Shown here one piece after another: positions 10,244-20,142 of a DNA stretch of 64,000 nt. The position numbers were made by a program, and so were the translations under genes. Origin of the DNA: Chaetoceros tenuissimus (lineage: Eukaryota > Bacillariophyta > Thalassiosirophyceae > Chaetocerotales > Chaetocerotaceae); NCBI GenBank assembly GCA_021927905.1, contig BLLK01000062.1:744001-808000 (forward strand), in the 5' to 3' direction. Position 1 is the first letter of the stretch; each line of letters opens with the position of its first letter. The notes beneath the pieces are model-generated. The model did not search any database. It was given only the letters and a program-made list of their open reading frames with translations, and was not told the DNA's origin.

Positions 10244-10635
10244 TTTCTTGTTGTTGTCTATGAGAAAAATATGTAGAGTAGGTATGATCTCTGTGATTGC
10301 ATTGTTCAATCAAAAGCGATGCGTTGCACTTCAACTAATGTTCTGATGGGAAAGATCTGGATCTGATGAGAACAGAATAGAAACGTGACGAATGTGGTAG
10401 AAAGAAGTACGTACACACTTTAACCGTTTTTGAGGAAACGTTATTTTTGCAACGACATTGTATTTTTTTGTGTTTCTTTTTTTACACATGTTGCATGTTA
10501 TTACACTAACTTACCTAAGTACTGTACCATTTGCCATAAACTAAGCAAAAAGGAGGAATAGTCAAGTTCTGATCGCTAGGAGTCAAAGGAACTATCTATT
10601 GAGTTATACCAGAACTGGAATCCAAATTAATAATC
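10244..10635. other. Divergent promoter region
   Basis: 392 bp between the TrpF-like gene and the APC13-like gene, which are transcribed away from each other. AT-rich with T-runs near 10466-10490; no repeat or RNA gene seen. Confidence 0.5.
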
Positions 10636-10980
10636 ATGTCAGACTCTAACTATGCCGCAGCAACTCGTCATAGAAAGCCAAATTCTACAGCTGGACGACC
10701 TCCTTCATTAGCAATTGTTGACGATGATTGGGCGAATGACTGCCTTACTGATGATGAAATAGATTGCAATGAGCAAGAAAATAAGATTCAGCCATTGCTA
10801 GGAGACTTGGATGTGGATGCTGTACTTGTAAGCACTGGACACTCCGATACTGCCGAGAATGATAAGGATAGGAGACGGAGAGAAGAAGGAAGATGGACCG
10901 ATCTAGGACTTGACAGGTTTGACAATCCAAATACGCCGAATACTGGATCTGGTGAAAACAGTGGCTCTCAAAATCAATAG
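10636..10980 (+). CDS. APC13: APC13-like subunit of the anaphase-promoting complex
   Basis: A 114-residue acidic, mostly disordered protein. Two short blocks match the pattern of APC13/SWM1 (plant BONSAI): an N-terminal LAIVDDDWANDCLTDDEI, equivalent to the family's (I/V)(V/D)xxWxxDxLPxDD block, and a later GRWTDLGLDRFD, equivalent to the WxDLAL block. Order, spacing and total size also fit the family. APC13 helps hold the TPR subunits of the cyclosome together during mitosis. Such short proteins are easily missed in annotation. The proline usually found in the first block is Thr here, so the call is good but not certain. Confidence 0.62.
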   Translation: MSDSNYAAATRHRKPNSTAGRPPSLAIVDDDWANDCLTDDEIDCNEQENKIQPLLGDLDVDAVLVSTGHSDTAENDKDRRRREEGRWTDLGLDRFDNPNTPNTGSGENSGSQNQ

Positions 10981-11155
10981 TGCTTTGATAGCGGGCATAA
11001 AATCGTATGTTTTATAAAAAAGGGAAAGATATCCATGCTGCCTCCTGCTTAGTGCGAGCGAAACTCGAGAGTTGTACTTGATATTATATACATCTATACT
11101 ATGAAAGATGAAAGACCAAACAGTCATGATTGTAACATATAAAGAATTATAAAAG

Positions 11156-13366
11156 TTATGTATTGTACATAATTTGCGATGACAGCTTCATTTTTTTGTC
11201 ATAGTGCTTAAGGTTCTCGATTGCCTTTATCATTTCACTTATTTCGTCATGTTCGCATACCATTTGCTCAATCTGTGCTGGAGTAAACTTCAATTGAGGT
11301 GGATCATTGACTGCATTCTTCACTCGTTCCGCCTCTTCTTCAGTCAACTTTACTTGAAAGTAGTGCTCAAGCATTAAGATAAGATCAGCATACCCTAGGT
11401 AACTTAGTAGCATCTTTTTATCGATTCTACCAGGGCGAATAAGAGCCGGATCTAGTAGCTCTGGATGGTTCGAAGTCATAACAAGCATTCTTCCAGGAGT
11501 ATCTACGACTCCATCAAGGACATTGAGCAATCCAGACAAATTTAATTCATCTCTCTTTGCCTTCCATGCAGAAATTCCTGAGCCCAGTCCTTCCATTTTT
11601 TTACCGGTGGTTTCCTTTTCACTCATCATTGCGACATCAGGACCAATTGCTGGCCCAATCAACGCACCATCACCTTCATCTTCAGACTCTGCCTTGACTA
11701 GAAGGTTAGAATCTTCTCCATATTCCTTCTTATAGGAAACATTACGAGAAAGTGACGGCTTGTCTAGAGATACAAAAGATGACATGGAATGGGCACTTGT
11801 ATGAAGCCCAAGGAGCTCATCTTCAAATTCTTCCGATATCTCAGTGCCAGCTTCCAACATTTGAAGTATAGTTTTGGCATGGCGTCCAAGAAATTCGTCG
11901 ACAGTATCCTGTCTCTCCATTTGAGTCTGAGCAGTTTCAATAGCTTCCTTCGCAATTTTAGAAGCGGTTTCGTTTTCCAAGTCTTCTCCCACGAGGGTAA
12001 GTCCTGGGAGTGCCCCAATCTTTTGAGCTACTGAGCAAATCAACTTTGCATCCTTGGAGGCTTCCTTTAGACGCTGAGATTTCTCAATCAACTTTTCTAC
12101 TAGTTCCTGACATTCACTATTAGTGGACTCAAGAAGTAATCTCCACATACTCTTTGTGACAGGTAGTTCCACATGCTCAGTAAGGGTCATTTCGGATGAA
12201 GTCTTTCCATCACGCCTTCTAACTACTTTTGAAATAGCATCAACATCCTCCATGACAAAGATGATATCCTTGAAAGCAAGTTTGACTGGAACATTTTCTC
12301 CATCGATATTATATTTTTGATCAAAGAAGACAGAAGCAAGTTCAGCATTGGTACTTATACGTGCCAATGGGACATTGACGATGGAACGGCCGGTTGCTTG
12401 CGCAAGTGCTTTAATCATTGATGTCTTACCAGTTCCTGGCGGACCATGAAGCAGTAGACCAAGTTTATGTGGATATCCCTTGATTGCATACTTTCCTGTC
12501 TTGTTGGTGAAGTTGTCGATAATCTTCAACAAGTTTTCTTTCTCCTTGAAGAAGAGAGATTCAAATGTCTTCTCATCACTGAGTTTATATCTCTTGTAGC
12601 AATTTCCATCTGAATCCTCATCGCTACCATTCTTCTTAAGCTCATATAAGTATCTTGAGTTATCCTCAAGGCTTCTCAATTGCTCAAGATACCACTCGTA
12701 AGCTATATCAATAAAAATATCAATGGAATCCTTGCCCTCTGACTTGAAGTAAAGAGTAGTCTCAACCTTCTGCTTTACAGAATCATTTTTGTTTATATCT
12801 TCGACCTGCTCTTGGACCTTGAACTCAACCTCATAATTTTCTTCTTTGGTATTTCCATACTTGCCTAATTTTAACCATACATTGCGGTTTGGTTTCTTGA
12901 TGACTCGATACTTGGACAATGTATCTGCTAGAGTAGTACTTTCACGGTCATTATCATAGTAGTAATTTCTCTCTTCCTTCTGCCCAATTTGCTGCAGTTC
13001 TAACTTTGCATTTTGCAATTTGAGGATACCTTTATAGTCGAGATACAGTTGAATAGCTTTGATAAGTACCTCATTTTGTGAATCTCCGCCAAGATCTGTG
13101 GTGCTCCAAGTGGTTGTTACAGAGCTATGACTGATTGATCTTTCATGAATCTTCTTTTTCTTTGTGAAGAGATGTTTCCAATCAATATTTTTAATTGTAT
13201 CTTGGAGATTTGATAGGCCACTGAAAGCAAAGCCAATGAACATCGGTAGGATCATTGCTAGCATCATATCAACCAGTACATTGCCAGTTTTTAGGGAATT
13301 GATGAGGCCCATAGTTTGTATCCCTCCAAGTCCATTATCCCCATTTTGGTTGTTGAAGAAGTCCAT
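11156..13366 (-). CDS. BCS1-like AAA ATPase with membrane anchor
   Basis: 736 residues, apparently without introns. A hydrophobic segment near residues 30-50 ([19 protein letters not shown]) could be the single membrane anchor seen in BCS1-type AAA proteins. The AAA domain has Walker A GPPGTGKT (308-315), Walker [13 protein letters not shown], and the second region of homology [18 protein letters not shown] with the arginine finger near 644-647. Between Walker B and that region lies an unusually long insertion of about 220 residues, rich in Glu and Lys. BCS1 itself translocates the folded Rieske protein across the inner mitochondrial membrane; a broader AAA group in plants and algae shares the architecture, so the substrate is open. 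Confidence 0.85.
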   Translation of the reverse strand: MDFFNNQNGDNGLGGIQTMGLINSLKTGNVLVDMMLAMILPMFIGFAFSGLSNLQDTIKNIDWKHLFTKKKKIHERSISHSSVTTTWSTTDLGGDSQNEVLIKAIQLYLDYKGILKLQNAKLELQQIGQKEERNYYYDNDRESTTLADTLSKYRVIKKPNRNVWLKLGKYGNTKEENYEVEFKVQEQVEDINKNDSVKQKVETTLYFKSEGKDSIDIFIDIAYEWYLEQLRSLEDNSRYLYELKKNGSDEDSDGNCYKRYKLSDEKTFESLFFKEKENLLKIIDNFTNKTGKYAIKGYPHKLGLLLHGPPGTGKTSMIKALAQATGRSIVNVPLARISTNAELASVFFDQKYNIDGENVPVKLAFKDIIFVMEDVDAISKVVRRRDGKTSSEMTLTEHVELPVTKSMWRLLLESTNSECQELVEKLIEKSQRLKEASKDAKLICSVAQKIGALPGLTLVGEDLENETASKIAKEAIETAQTQMERQDTVDEFLGRHAKTILQMLEAGTEISEEFEDELLGLHTSAHSMSSFVSLDKPSLSRNVSYKKEYGEDSNLLVKAESEDEGDGALIGPAIGPDVAMMSEKETTGKKMEGLGSGISAWKAKRDELNLSGLLNVLDGVVDTPGRMLVMTSNHPELLDPALIRPGRIDKKMLLSYLGYADLILMLEHYFQVKLTEEEAERVKNAVNDPPQLKFTPAQIEQMVCEHDEISEMIKAIENLKHYDKKMKLSSQIMYNT

Positions 13367-13929
13367 GATTATTTTTTATATCACTTTGTTTTTAAAATTT
13401 GTGAGAAATCGAATTTTGGAAGATATATACAGTGAACATAAAAGCATTGGCATTATTGAATTCACAAACGTTCGATGCGTTCGTGAGAGCTCAAAGATCT
13501 TCTCACATGTTCCACGATCGCTTTTGTTCCAATGAATTCCATCGAGCACCTAAACTTCAAGGACAAAAACAAAAAACACGTATACGCACCTTTTTGTATA
13601 TCAGATTATTATTCGTTTACACTTTGGTTTTAGTATTTCTAGGTATAGTTGTTTCATTCCAAGAAGAGTTTTTAGGTATGCACAAATGGCAACTATGTCG
13701 TGACGCTTCTGCCAAGAGTTCTCAATTTTGATGGAAGGTGAAAATTTGCCACCGACAATCTATAGGCCATTTGTAACACCTTTTTAACGAGTGTAACGAG
13801 GACCACTCGTTTCTTGAGGTGTTGTGTTTTCAGTTTATCAGTGGAAGATTGAAAACAATTCATTGAGCTCTACGATTTCTGTATCAACAGCTACCATCAG
13901 CCATCAAATTTTCCCAGACAGTATCCTCC
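13367..13929. other. Divergent promoter region of the AAA and KsgA genes
   Basis: 563 bp between divergently transcribed genes. The KsgA-proximal end holds a nested inverted repeat at 13776-13824, listed separately. Otherwise AT-rich sequence without a coding frame I would support. Confidence 0.5.
13776..13824. repeat. Nested inverted repeat upstream of the KsgA gene
   Basis: Outer arms AACACCT (13776-13782) and AGGTGTT (13818-13824) are perfect reverse complements; inner arms AACGAGTG (13787-13794) and CACTCGTT (13805-13812) are too. The arms are separated by 4 nt on the left and 5 nt on the right, with a 10-nt loop. This gives a 15-bp stem with one internal loop, about 105 bp before the ATG, so it is either a 5' UTR hairpin or a palindromic protein site. 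Confidence 0.6.
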
Positions 13930-15204
13930 ATGAAGTTAGCAAATCAATTTGTCTTGCTGTCTTGGATAGCGCAATTTACTTCTGGCTTTCAAATAAATAT
14001 TCCAAATGTCCCATCTCGAGTTTCATCATTAGATCAAAACATCAATAGATGCAATGGATGGGTACAGGATGCAAATGGAGAGTGGGAATGGGAAGAGGAC
14101 GATCCAAGCTATGTACCTCCCGTTACTACACAAGAACCAAAGCTAGATGCAGAAGTAAAAGCAGTAGCAACTCCAACATTACCGAAGGGAACTTTCCGAC
14201 CAAAACAATCTCTAGGACAAAACTTTTTGCGTGATGGTAATACTGTTGCAAAAATAATAAGAACTTTTGTAGCAGATGCTGAAAAGACTATTATCGAAAA
14301 TGACACTTCTGGAAAGATGCGAGCAGTTGAATTAGGCCCTGGAGCAGGTGCTTTGACTGATACTCTAGTACCAACAATGGAAGAATTAAATGCAAGTTTT
14401 CAATGTATCGAAATCGATCCAAGATCAGTAGAATTGCTTGGGGAGAAGCATCCTTCGTTGCGAGTACATCATATGGATGTAATGCAAGCTGATTATCCTA
14501 CAATGGCAACCGAAGAGGGTGGGCCTCTCAGTATTATCGGAAATCTCCCATACTACATTACTTCTCAAATTCTTTTTGCACTTGCTGATGCATCACATTT
14601 CAACGCTGTAAGAAGTGCTACTGTAACTATGCAATATGAAGTTGGAGAGAGAATTGTCGCAAAAACTTGTACAAAAGAATATGGAATCTTGAGTGTTGTC
14701 TTTCAACTTTATGCAGATTGCAAATTACACTTTAAAATCCCACCAACTGTATTCTATCCTCCACCAAAGGTAGACTCAGCGCTTATTGGCTTGCATTTCG
14801 TTGGGCCTACAAAATTGAGAGAACGTCTATCTGGCATTCAACCAATGGAACTTCGTAGAGTTTTGACAGCTACATTTCAACAAAGACGTAAAACTGTAAG
14901 AAACAGTTTGAAGAAACTGTTAACAGACATTTATGAAGGCGACAAAGAAAAAGTCCAAGAAATTCTAAATTCCAAGCCATTACCACTTACAGCTACAACA
15001 ATAAAGGCCAGAGAAAATGGAGATGAATTTGCTCTTACGCAAGAACTTCCAGACGATTGGACCAAACTCAGACCTGAGCAATTGAGTGCAGGACAATTTG
15101 TCGAATTAACTAGACTCATTTTCCACAGTGACGACGCTGTGGAATCATCGAATGATCAACCGCTTGGAAGAAAAGTATGGCGTAAGATGAAGCATGGTAA
15201 ATAA
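13930..15204 (+). CDS. Plastid rRNA adenine dimethyltransferase (KsgA/Dim1 type)
   Basis: 424 residues in one exon. The N-terminus is a signal peptide ending TSGFQINIP (plastid-type), followed by a linker of about 75 residues. The catalytic part starts at KQSLGQNFL, then SAM motif I ELGPGAGALT, acidic motif EIDPR, motif DVMQADY, and the N6-adenine methylase signature GNLPYYITS; PPPKVDSALI and the basic QQRRKTVRNSLKKL follow as expected for KsgA. It would dimethylate two adjacent adenines in the 3' hairpin of the small-subunit rRNA, here most likely that of the plastid ribosome, like plant PFC1. A nested hairpin lies just upstream. Confidence 0.93.
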   Translation: MKLANQFVLLSWIAQFTSGFQINIPNVPSRVSSLDQNINRCNGWVQDANGEWEWEEDDPSYVPPVTTQEPKLDAEVKAVATPTLPKGTFRPKQSLGQNFLRDGNTVAKIIRTFVADAEKTIIENDTSGKMRAVELGPGAGALTDTLVPTMEELNASFQCIEIDPRSVELLGEKHPSLRVHHMDVMQADYPTMATEEGGPLSIIGNLPYYITSQILFALADASHFNAVRSATVTMQYEVGERIVAKTCTKEYGILSVVFQLYADCKLHFKIPPTVFYPPPKVDSALIGLHFVGPTKLRERLSGIQPMELRRVLTATFQQRRKTVRNSLKKLLTDIYEGDKEKVQEILNSKPLPLTATTIKARENGDEFALTQELPDDWTKLRPEQLSAGQFVELTRLIFHSDDAVESSNDQPLGRKVWRKMKHGK

Positions 15205-15344
15205 TCACAAAAGTATCCAATGTAAAGTACACTCATTACTTTCATGTCTATTTTCAAAGTCTACAATATCTTTCAATTCCATATTTATTTACAAATGTGA
15301 ATTTTGAATTTTATAAGTAGTAGGTAGTGGACCTGACATGGTGC

Positions 15345-15381
15345 CTGGGGGGTGAGAAAAAAATTCGTAAGTCCCCCCACA
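15345..15381. repeat. G6/C6 inverted repeat
   Basis: CTGGGGGG and CCCCCCACAG flank a 20-nt A-rich loop and could form a short GC stem (6 G-C pairs) in otherwise AT-rich sequence. Both ends fall about 140-175 bp after the KsgA stop. It may act in transcription termination, but that is a guess. Confidence 0.45.
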
Positions 15382-16030
15382 GTCATTGCTTTTCAACTTT
15401 TAGCACGGTTTTGGAAAGATCTCGACGAGCTCTTTCGATTGATGTACCACTTCAATAAATTGATAAAATATTTTTGAAGATACATTGGAAAAACTAAAAT
15501 CATACTCTTTTTGACTGAAATCTGAAAACCTGACGATTTGCCCCACGGTAAAAGCTAGTAAAACGCTATAAAAAAGGGTTTTATGCCTATTTTTGCTTAG
15601 TTTAATCCCTATTTGACCCTGTTTGCTGCTGTTCTTCTATATGAAGTGCCTATTTATCTAAATTATACCATGTTTATATTCCTATGGCATATGGAAAGTC
15701 TGCATTTAGTGCTCATTGTGTCAAAAAAGTAGAATACAAAGCTGTTTCGACAACTTGACACGGCGTCATTGTTGAAATATTTCTTTCATATTTTCAAGTA
15801 ACTTTTTCCATGTCTAGCAGCAATATCTCAAAGCTATATTTATCGCAGTGTTTGAGCTTTTTCACATGCTTTATCAACCCTCATCATTATTTGTTGCATA
15901 AATGAATACGTAGATCTCAGTGAGACGAATTCATAGGTACCCAGACATGTACTGAGAAGTTAAAATTGACGGAGAAAAAAATTCTCAAAGTTTATCGCGT
16001 AGCTAGTTAGTGGATGGCTGAGAACCTGAA

Positions 16031-16064
16031 GGGCATCTTCGTCAGGTGGGCATCTTTGTCAGGT
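16031..16064 (+). repeat. 17-bp tandem duplication
   Basis: Two adjacent copies of GGGCATCTTCGTCAGGT differ at one base (C to T). No coding context. Confidence 0.75.
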
Positions 16065-16655
16065 TCACTCTACGTAAGGTACTTCTTCTTGTCATTAGTG
16101 GAGAAGTGCCTAGCTGCCTAAAGAACTCGTCTACCTCGCTCCTCATCCCCGGGAAACACTCTATCCGTTTCTTGTTGGTAGATGGTGGTGATATACATCC
16201 TCAAAAAAGTTCGTGTCATAGGGATGCATAGAAATGTCATTATCACAACGCCACGTAGATTATGGAAGTTGAAGGAAAAAGTTGGATCCAACGTAGAACG
16301 TAGCAACACAATAGATATAGAAGTAGGAAGATAGTCGTAAGGATGAGGAACCTACATCATCATTACATAGCACCTGATATTGATATTTTGAACAGATGGA
16401 GATGACGACTTGGATATTTCGAACAAATTTCAATTTCTTCCCGAGGACATTCCAAAATACTTTTTGAATACTTTACAGTGGGTTGATTCATTTCATACAC
16501 TTTTCAATATGCACAATTACTAAAGAATTTAATAAACTTCAAAGTAGTATCGAATTTTCGTTAGGATAAAAAAAATTCCATCCATCTTTTCAATAGAGAA
16601 GATTCATAGTCTGCACTGTATGTACTTTAAATACCAAGCTTCCAAACCTCAATCA

Positions 16656-16741
16656 CGTGGCAAAACCACTTTTGAAGTGTGAAATGGCCTACCAAGACTG
16701 GGCCTGGCTTCAATGTGTTGCTTGACAGCACTTTTGCCACG
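16656..16741. other. 86-nt segment with nested inverted repeats, possible structured RNA
   Basis: Perfect 10-nt outer arms CGTGGCAAAA (16656-16665) and TTTTGCCACG (16732-16741) enclose further arms TTGAAG/CTTCAA and GGCC/GGCC. It has no tRNA features. It lies 281 bp before the homeobox ATG. A structured non-coding RNA or a fold-back element remnant are both possible. Confidence 0.35.
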
Positions 16742-17021
16742 CAAGAAAAAATTCTATCTAAATTAGCTTGATATTGAAGATGTTTTGAAGTTTCGTACGT
16801 ACATCTCTGGTACATCAATCGACGTCAGCTCATATTTCACTTCCTATTGGCTCCCGAAAAGGGTCTAAATTTGATAGCTCTCTTCTCTCATACAAGCAGT
16901 CTATTTCGGCCATCAACCGAAACATCAAACATCAAGTACCTTTCTCAAAACGGAAGTAGTTTACGAACAGACCTACAATCACAAATTTCATAGACGCCTA
17001 TTCAGAATCACCAAATCCAAA

Positions 17022-18065
17022 ATGACCACTGCTATTTCAAAGAAGAGAAAGTCAACTGTGTTACCAAGAAGCACAGTAGATTACTTGAAGAACTGGATGA
17101 TGTCTCCTGAACACATTGCTCATCCTTACCCAACTGAGAAGGAGAAGGCCGACATCATGGCAGCCACTGGCATTGAACTGAAGCAACTTACCAACTGGTT
17201 TGTGAACAACCGGAAGCGATTCTGGAAGCCAAGAGTTGAGGCTAGACTTCAGCAGCAGCTTCAAGCTCAAAAGGCTGCATCCATGACTGGTCATTCTCAG
17301 GAACGCATTGGAAGTAAGTTTTAGTCCCCATGTTCATTATATGTTTTCACTCCAAATTTCGCATTTCTGATTATGCCAATCATCTAACAACAATGCTTTC
17401 GTCTTCTGCTATTCATAGGAACTGAGTATCGACCACAACAAGTGCGAAATGCCATTTCATACCATGCTGTAGTTCAAGACAACTCCAGACAGAAATCATT
17501 TGAAACCCCATCACAGCCTACTTTCCAAATCATCACGAATCACCATACCTTTGCTCCACCTTTGTCTGATAAATCTGAGCACTCAAATTCACAAGTTGTC
17601 AGTATGGGTTCAGCATCATACTCATCTGATTCTGACACGAATTCTTTGGGTGAGGACCATGATCAGTCATTTTCATCAAATACTCATGTGTTGAGTGTAA
17701 GTCCTTCAAAAAGAAGGCAGGCAATACTTGGACAAGTCATTGCAAAAACTCTTGATGAAGTCGATAGAAAGGTTGTATCACCTTGTCGTGATGTCCTTTC
17801 AACTCCAAAAGGAATGAAGAGATCACGAAGCAAGAGTGAACTTGCAAAAGCATCATATTCAAGTCCAAGAAATATCATTGTACGGCCAAGGTCTTTAACC
17901 TTTATTGCTGGAAGTGATTCAGGAAATGGTAATAAGAGACGATGTGTTCGGGACTTCAGTTCTGCATGTCGCAACGCTCGTCACAGCTATGATCATCATT
18001 TCCTTCCAAGCATGGAAGAAGCTGCCGAGTTGTTTGGGTTGGCAGGATCAGGACAGAAGGATTGA
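17022..18065 (+). CDS. TALE-class homeodomain transcription factor
   Basis: Exons 17022-17313 and 17419-18065 (intron 105 bp) join to 312 residues. The homeodomain occupies about residues 8-75: KRKSTVLPRSTVDYLKNW, then HIAHPYPTEKEK with the three-residue TALE loop extension (Pro-Tyr-Pro), and ELKQLTNWFVNNRKRFW with the invariant Trp, Phe, Asn and Arg of helix 3. The rest is Ser-rich and disordered, with scattered Ser-Pro sites and basic patches (GMKRSRSKS) that may be nuclear localisation signals. No KNOX or BELL domain is visible. TALE factors control diploid development in algae and land plants; a role here is not shown. Confidence 0.92.
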
Positions 18066-18866
18066 ACAAATTGAACAAATGCATATATTCAAGATCAAAA
18101 ACATGAACAAAACCAGATGTATCTAAAATTGCACATAATAAATACGCCATACATACATTGAGCCACCGATATAGAAATCTATGCAGAATAAATACGCTAC
18201 ACTCTAAATTAAAATTTTTGCACTCTCAAATGTTTATATTAAAATACACAGAAGTCCGTCTACAAAAACAGATATTCATTGCATTTGCAAAAGATAATCA
18301 TACGTCAATTTGTGATTTGCATTGATTCAAAATCAGAATCCTTTCTCATTTTTTGAATGGTGGAGGATGAATGATGTTTTTGCGTTGTTTCTCCCGAAAT
18401 AAATAAGAATCGTCGACCAATCAGATGTCTTAGATAAGGAAAATGGCCTAGAAAATAACGGTCGAGAAGAGCACTTCTAAAACTTCGTCACACTTTCCAC
18501 GTAGAAAAGAAGTGCTTTGAAAGCCTCCTTGAATAGGGTAAATAAGCAAAGTCTTGTACTTTTTCGGGAATCAAGACATACATTTCCGGTAGAAATTTTT
18601 CGAACGACATCCAGCATATGTTCTGAATTTGATAGAAAATTTTCGAACGACATCCAGCATATGTTCCGAGTTATCAAATCAACTCGATGATGATAGGTAG
18701 TTGATTGCAAAGAACTCCTCTTTTCATTTGGAGCTCATGAAATGAGAGCGAACCCGAACCATTCCTCTTAGCTAGAGAGAAGTGTCAACCTATAGAAATA
18801 AATTCTAGAAGAGAGAAGAGCTTCTGTTGCGCATATAGAATATAATCAAGAGTTGATAGTTCGAAG
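18066..18866. other. Gene-free stretch before the RusA-like gene
   Basis: AT-rich 801 bp containing a 43-bp tandem duplication (18591-18669) and a CCAAT box at about 18417-18421. A 77-codon minus-strand frame at 18477-18710 covers the duplication and has no recognisable content. Confidence 0.5.
18591..18669. repeat. 43-bp period tandem duplication
   Basis: The 23-nt core starting CGAACGACATCCAGCATATG occurs at 18601-18623 and again, identical, at 18644-18666; flanking bases match with a few changes. Two copies only. Confidence 0.8.
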
Positions 18867-19463
18867 ATGGTAGAGAAAAGTTTTGAGATTGTGAAGAGTC
18901 GCTATGAGCAAGAAGAGGGATCGTTACATATCAGAGTCAAAGGGAAGCCTGTGGTTTGGCAACGTTGCATTCCTAAATGGAGTTTGAATAAAATGTGGAA
19001 TGGAAATCAGAAATTACAGAACAGATTCCATAAAACGCTCTGTGATAAATTTGGTGGATCTATGGAGCTTCCTATTTTTAAAGCCAAACAAGCCGTGGAA
19101 GTGAAAATGATCTTTTCTCTTGAACGGCCAGGAAATCAATTTAAGGCAAAGACAAAGAAAGGGAGTAGTATTGGGCGCCTTTATCGCAATATTTTCCCAA
19201 AATCTCTTGCAAAATGGCCAACTGTTGGAAGAGATGTTGATAACCTTGCAAAGTGGCTAATGGACAAACCTTTCAAAGGTGTACTTATCGACGACGATGC
19301 GCAAATTGTACATCTAGACGTATGGAAGAAATACGACAACCGTGGAAATTGCAATGGTCATATTGACATAATTGTAAAGAAAGCTTCATCCCCTCAAGAA
19401 GCTGAAGTAAAAATGGATTGCGGCTTGGATAAGAATGACGAAGAGGTCATTGTCATTGACTAA
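18867..19463 (+). CDS. RusA-like Holliday-junction resolvase homologue
   Basis: 198 residues, one exon. The C-terminal half carries the RusA signature: GRDVDNLAKWLMDKPFKG (Asp123, Asp125, Lys129), then GVLIDDDAQIVHLDV (acidic cluster 142-144) and a Lys-rich strand, matching the catalytic Asp-Asp-Lys-Asp layout of RusA nucleases. The N-terminal KGKPVVWQRC is the usual entry strand, followed by a family-specific insertion of about 60 residues. RusA proteins cut four-way DNA junctions and are mostly found in phages and bacteria, so a nuclear copy is unusual. It converges with the tyrosine recombinase gene, 121 bp away; both act on recombining DNA, which suggests one mobile unit. Confidence 0.8.
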   Translation: MVEKSFEIVKSRYEQEEGSLHIRVKGKPVVWQRCIPKWSLNKMWNGNQKLQNRFHKTLCDKFGGSMELPIFKAKQAVEVKMIFSLERPGNQFKAKTKKGSSIGRLYRNIFPKSLAKWPTVGRDVDNLAKWLMDKPFKGVLIDDDAQIVHLDVWKKYDNRGNCNGHIDIIVKKASSPQEAEVKMDCGLDKNDEEVIVID

Positions 19464-19584
19464 GAGAAAATTGAAAATATGAAAAATGCATGTACCATCG
19501 ATGGAAATAATAAACGGAAAAAATATAAAAATGTAGTACTCCTTATTTATTATAAATGTAGTATGCATAAAATAAATATGTAAT

Positions 19585-20110
19585 TCATACACGACGTTGA
19601 CGCTTTCTTGGTGCATATCTCCCACCCAACGTCGAATCTTGTGTTAGCCACATTTCGTATGCAGGGAGAGTTTTGTCTACTCTCTCTGTTGCATCTAAAT
19701 CAATCGCAGCTTGAATTAATATGTTTGGAAAGCGTCGATTTCGCAACCCTTCATCAATAATAGCTCTTGCATTTACAGATTGGTTGTCTCTATTCATATC
19801 AATTGCATGATCAATTATGCGACTATGGAGTCTCTTGATTCTTGACCACATATTTTTCGGCTTAGAACAACCTAAAATCTCATGCTCCTTTTTATGTTCA
19901 ACAAGGTAATGCAAATGAGTCTCGTAGGATATAGCGAGCGTATGCAGGGTTCGATATGTAATTAAACTAGACACTGTTGGCCGTCTTGGGTTAGACATCG
20001 GCCGTAAATTCATTTGCTGCTGCTGCTGTTGCTGTATTCTCTGCTGCTGTGGCTGTATTCTCTGCTGATGTTGCTGCTGTTGCTGATGATTCACATTTTC
20101 ATTCTGCTGT

Positions 20111-20142
<32 letters not shown>

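Larger units (their letters stand above)
15205..17021. other. Longest gene-free stretch (1.8 kb)
   Basis: No frame here has recognisable coding content. It holds a G6/C6 inverted repeat near 15345-15381, a 17-bp tandem duplication at 16031-16064, and a structured segment at 16656-16741. Close to the homeobox gene are a GACGTCA core (about 16821-16827) and an inverted CCAAT box (ATTGG ending at 16850), which are plausible promoter elements. The first kilobase may be decayed mobile DNA, but nothing in it identifies a family. Confidence 0.5.

Noticed and set aside
10244-10309. Longer N-terminus for the TrpF-like protein
   Set aside because: The extension starts with TTG, so the ATG at 10243 is preferred. 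The same reasoning moved the starts of the sigma factor, cyclophilin-like, TcdA-like and LINE ORF1 genes.
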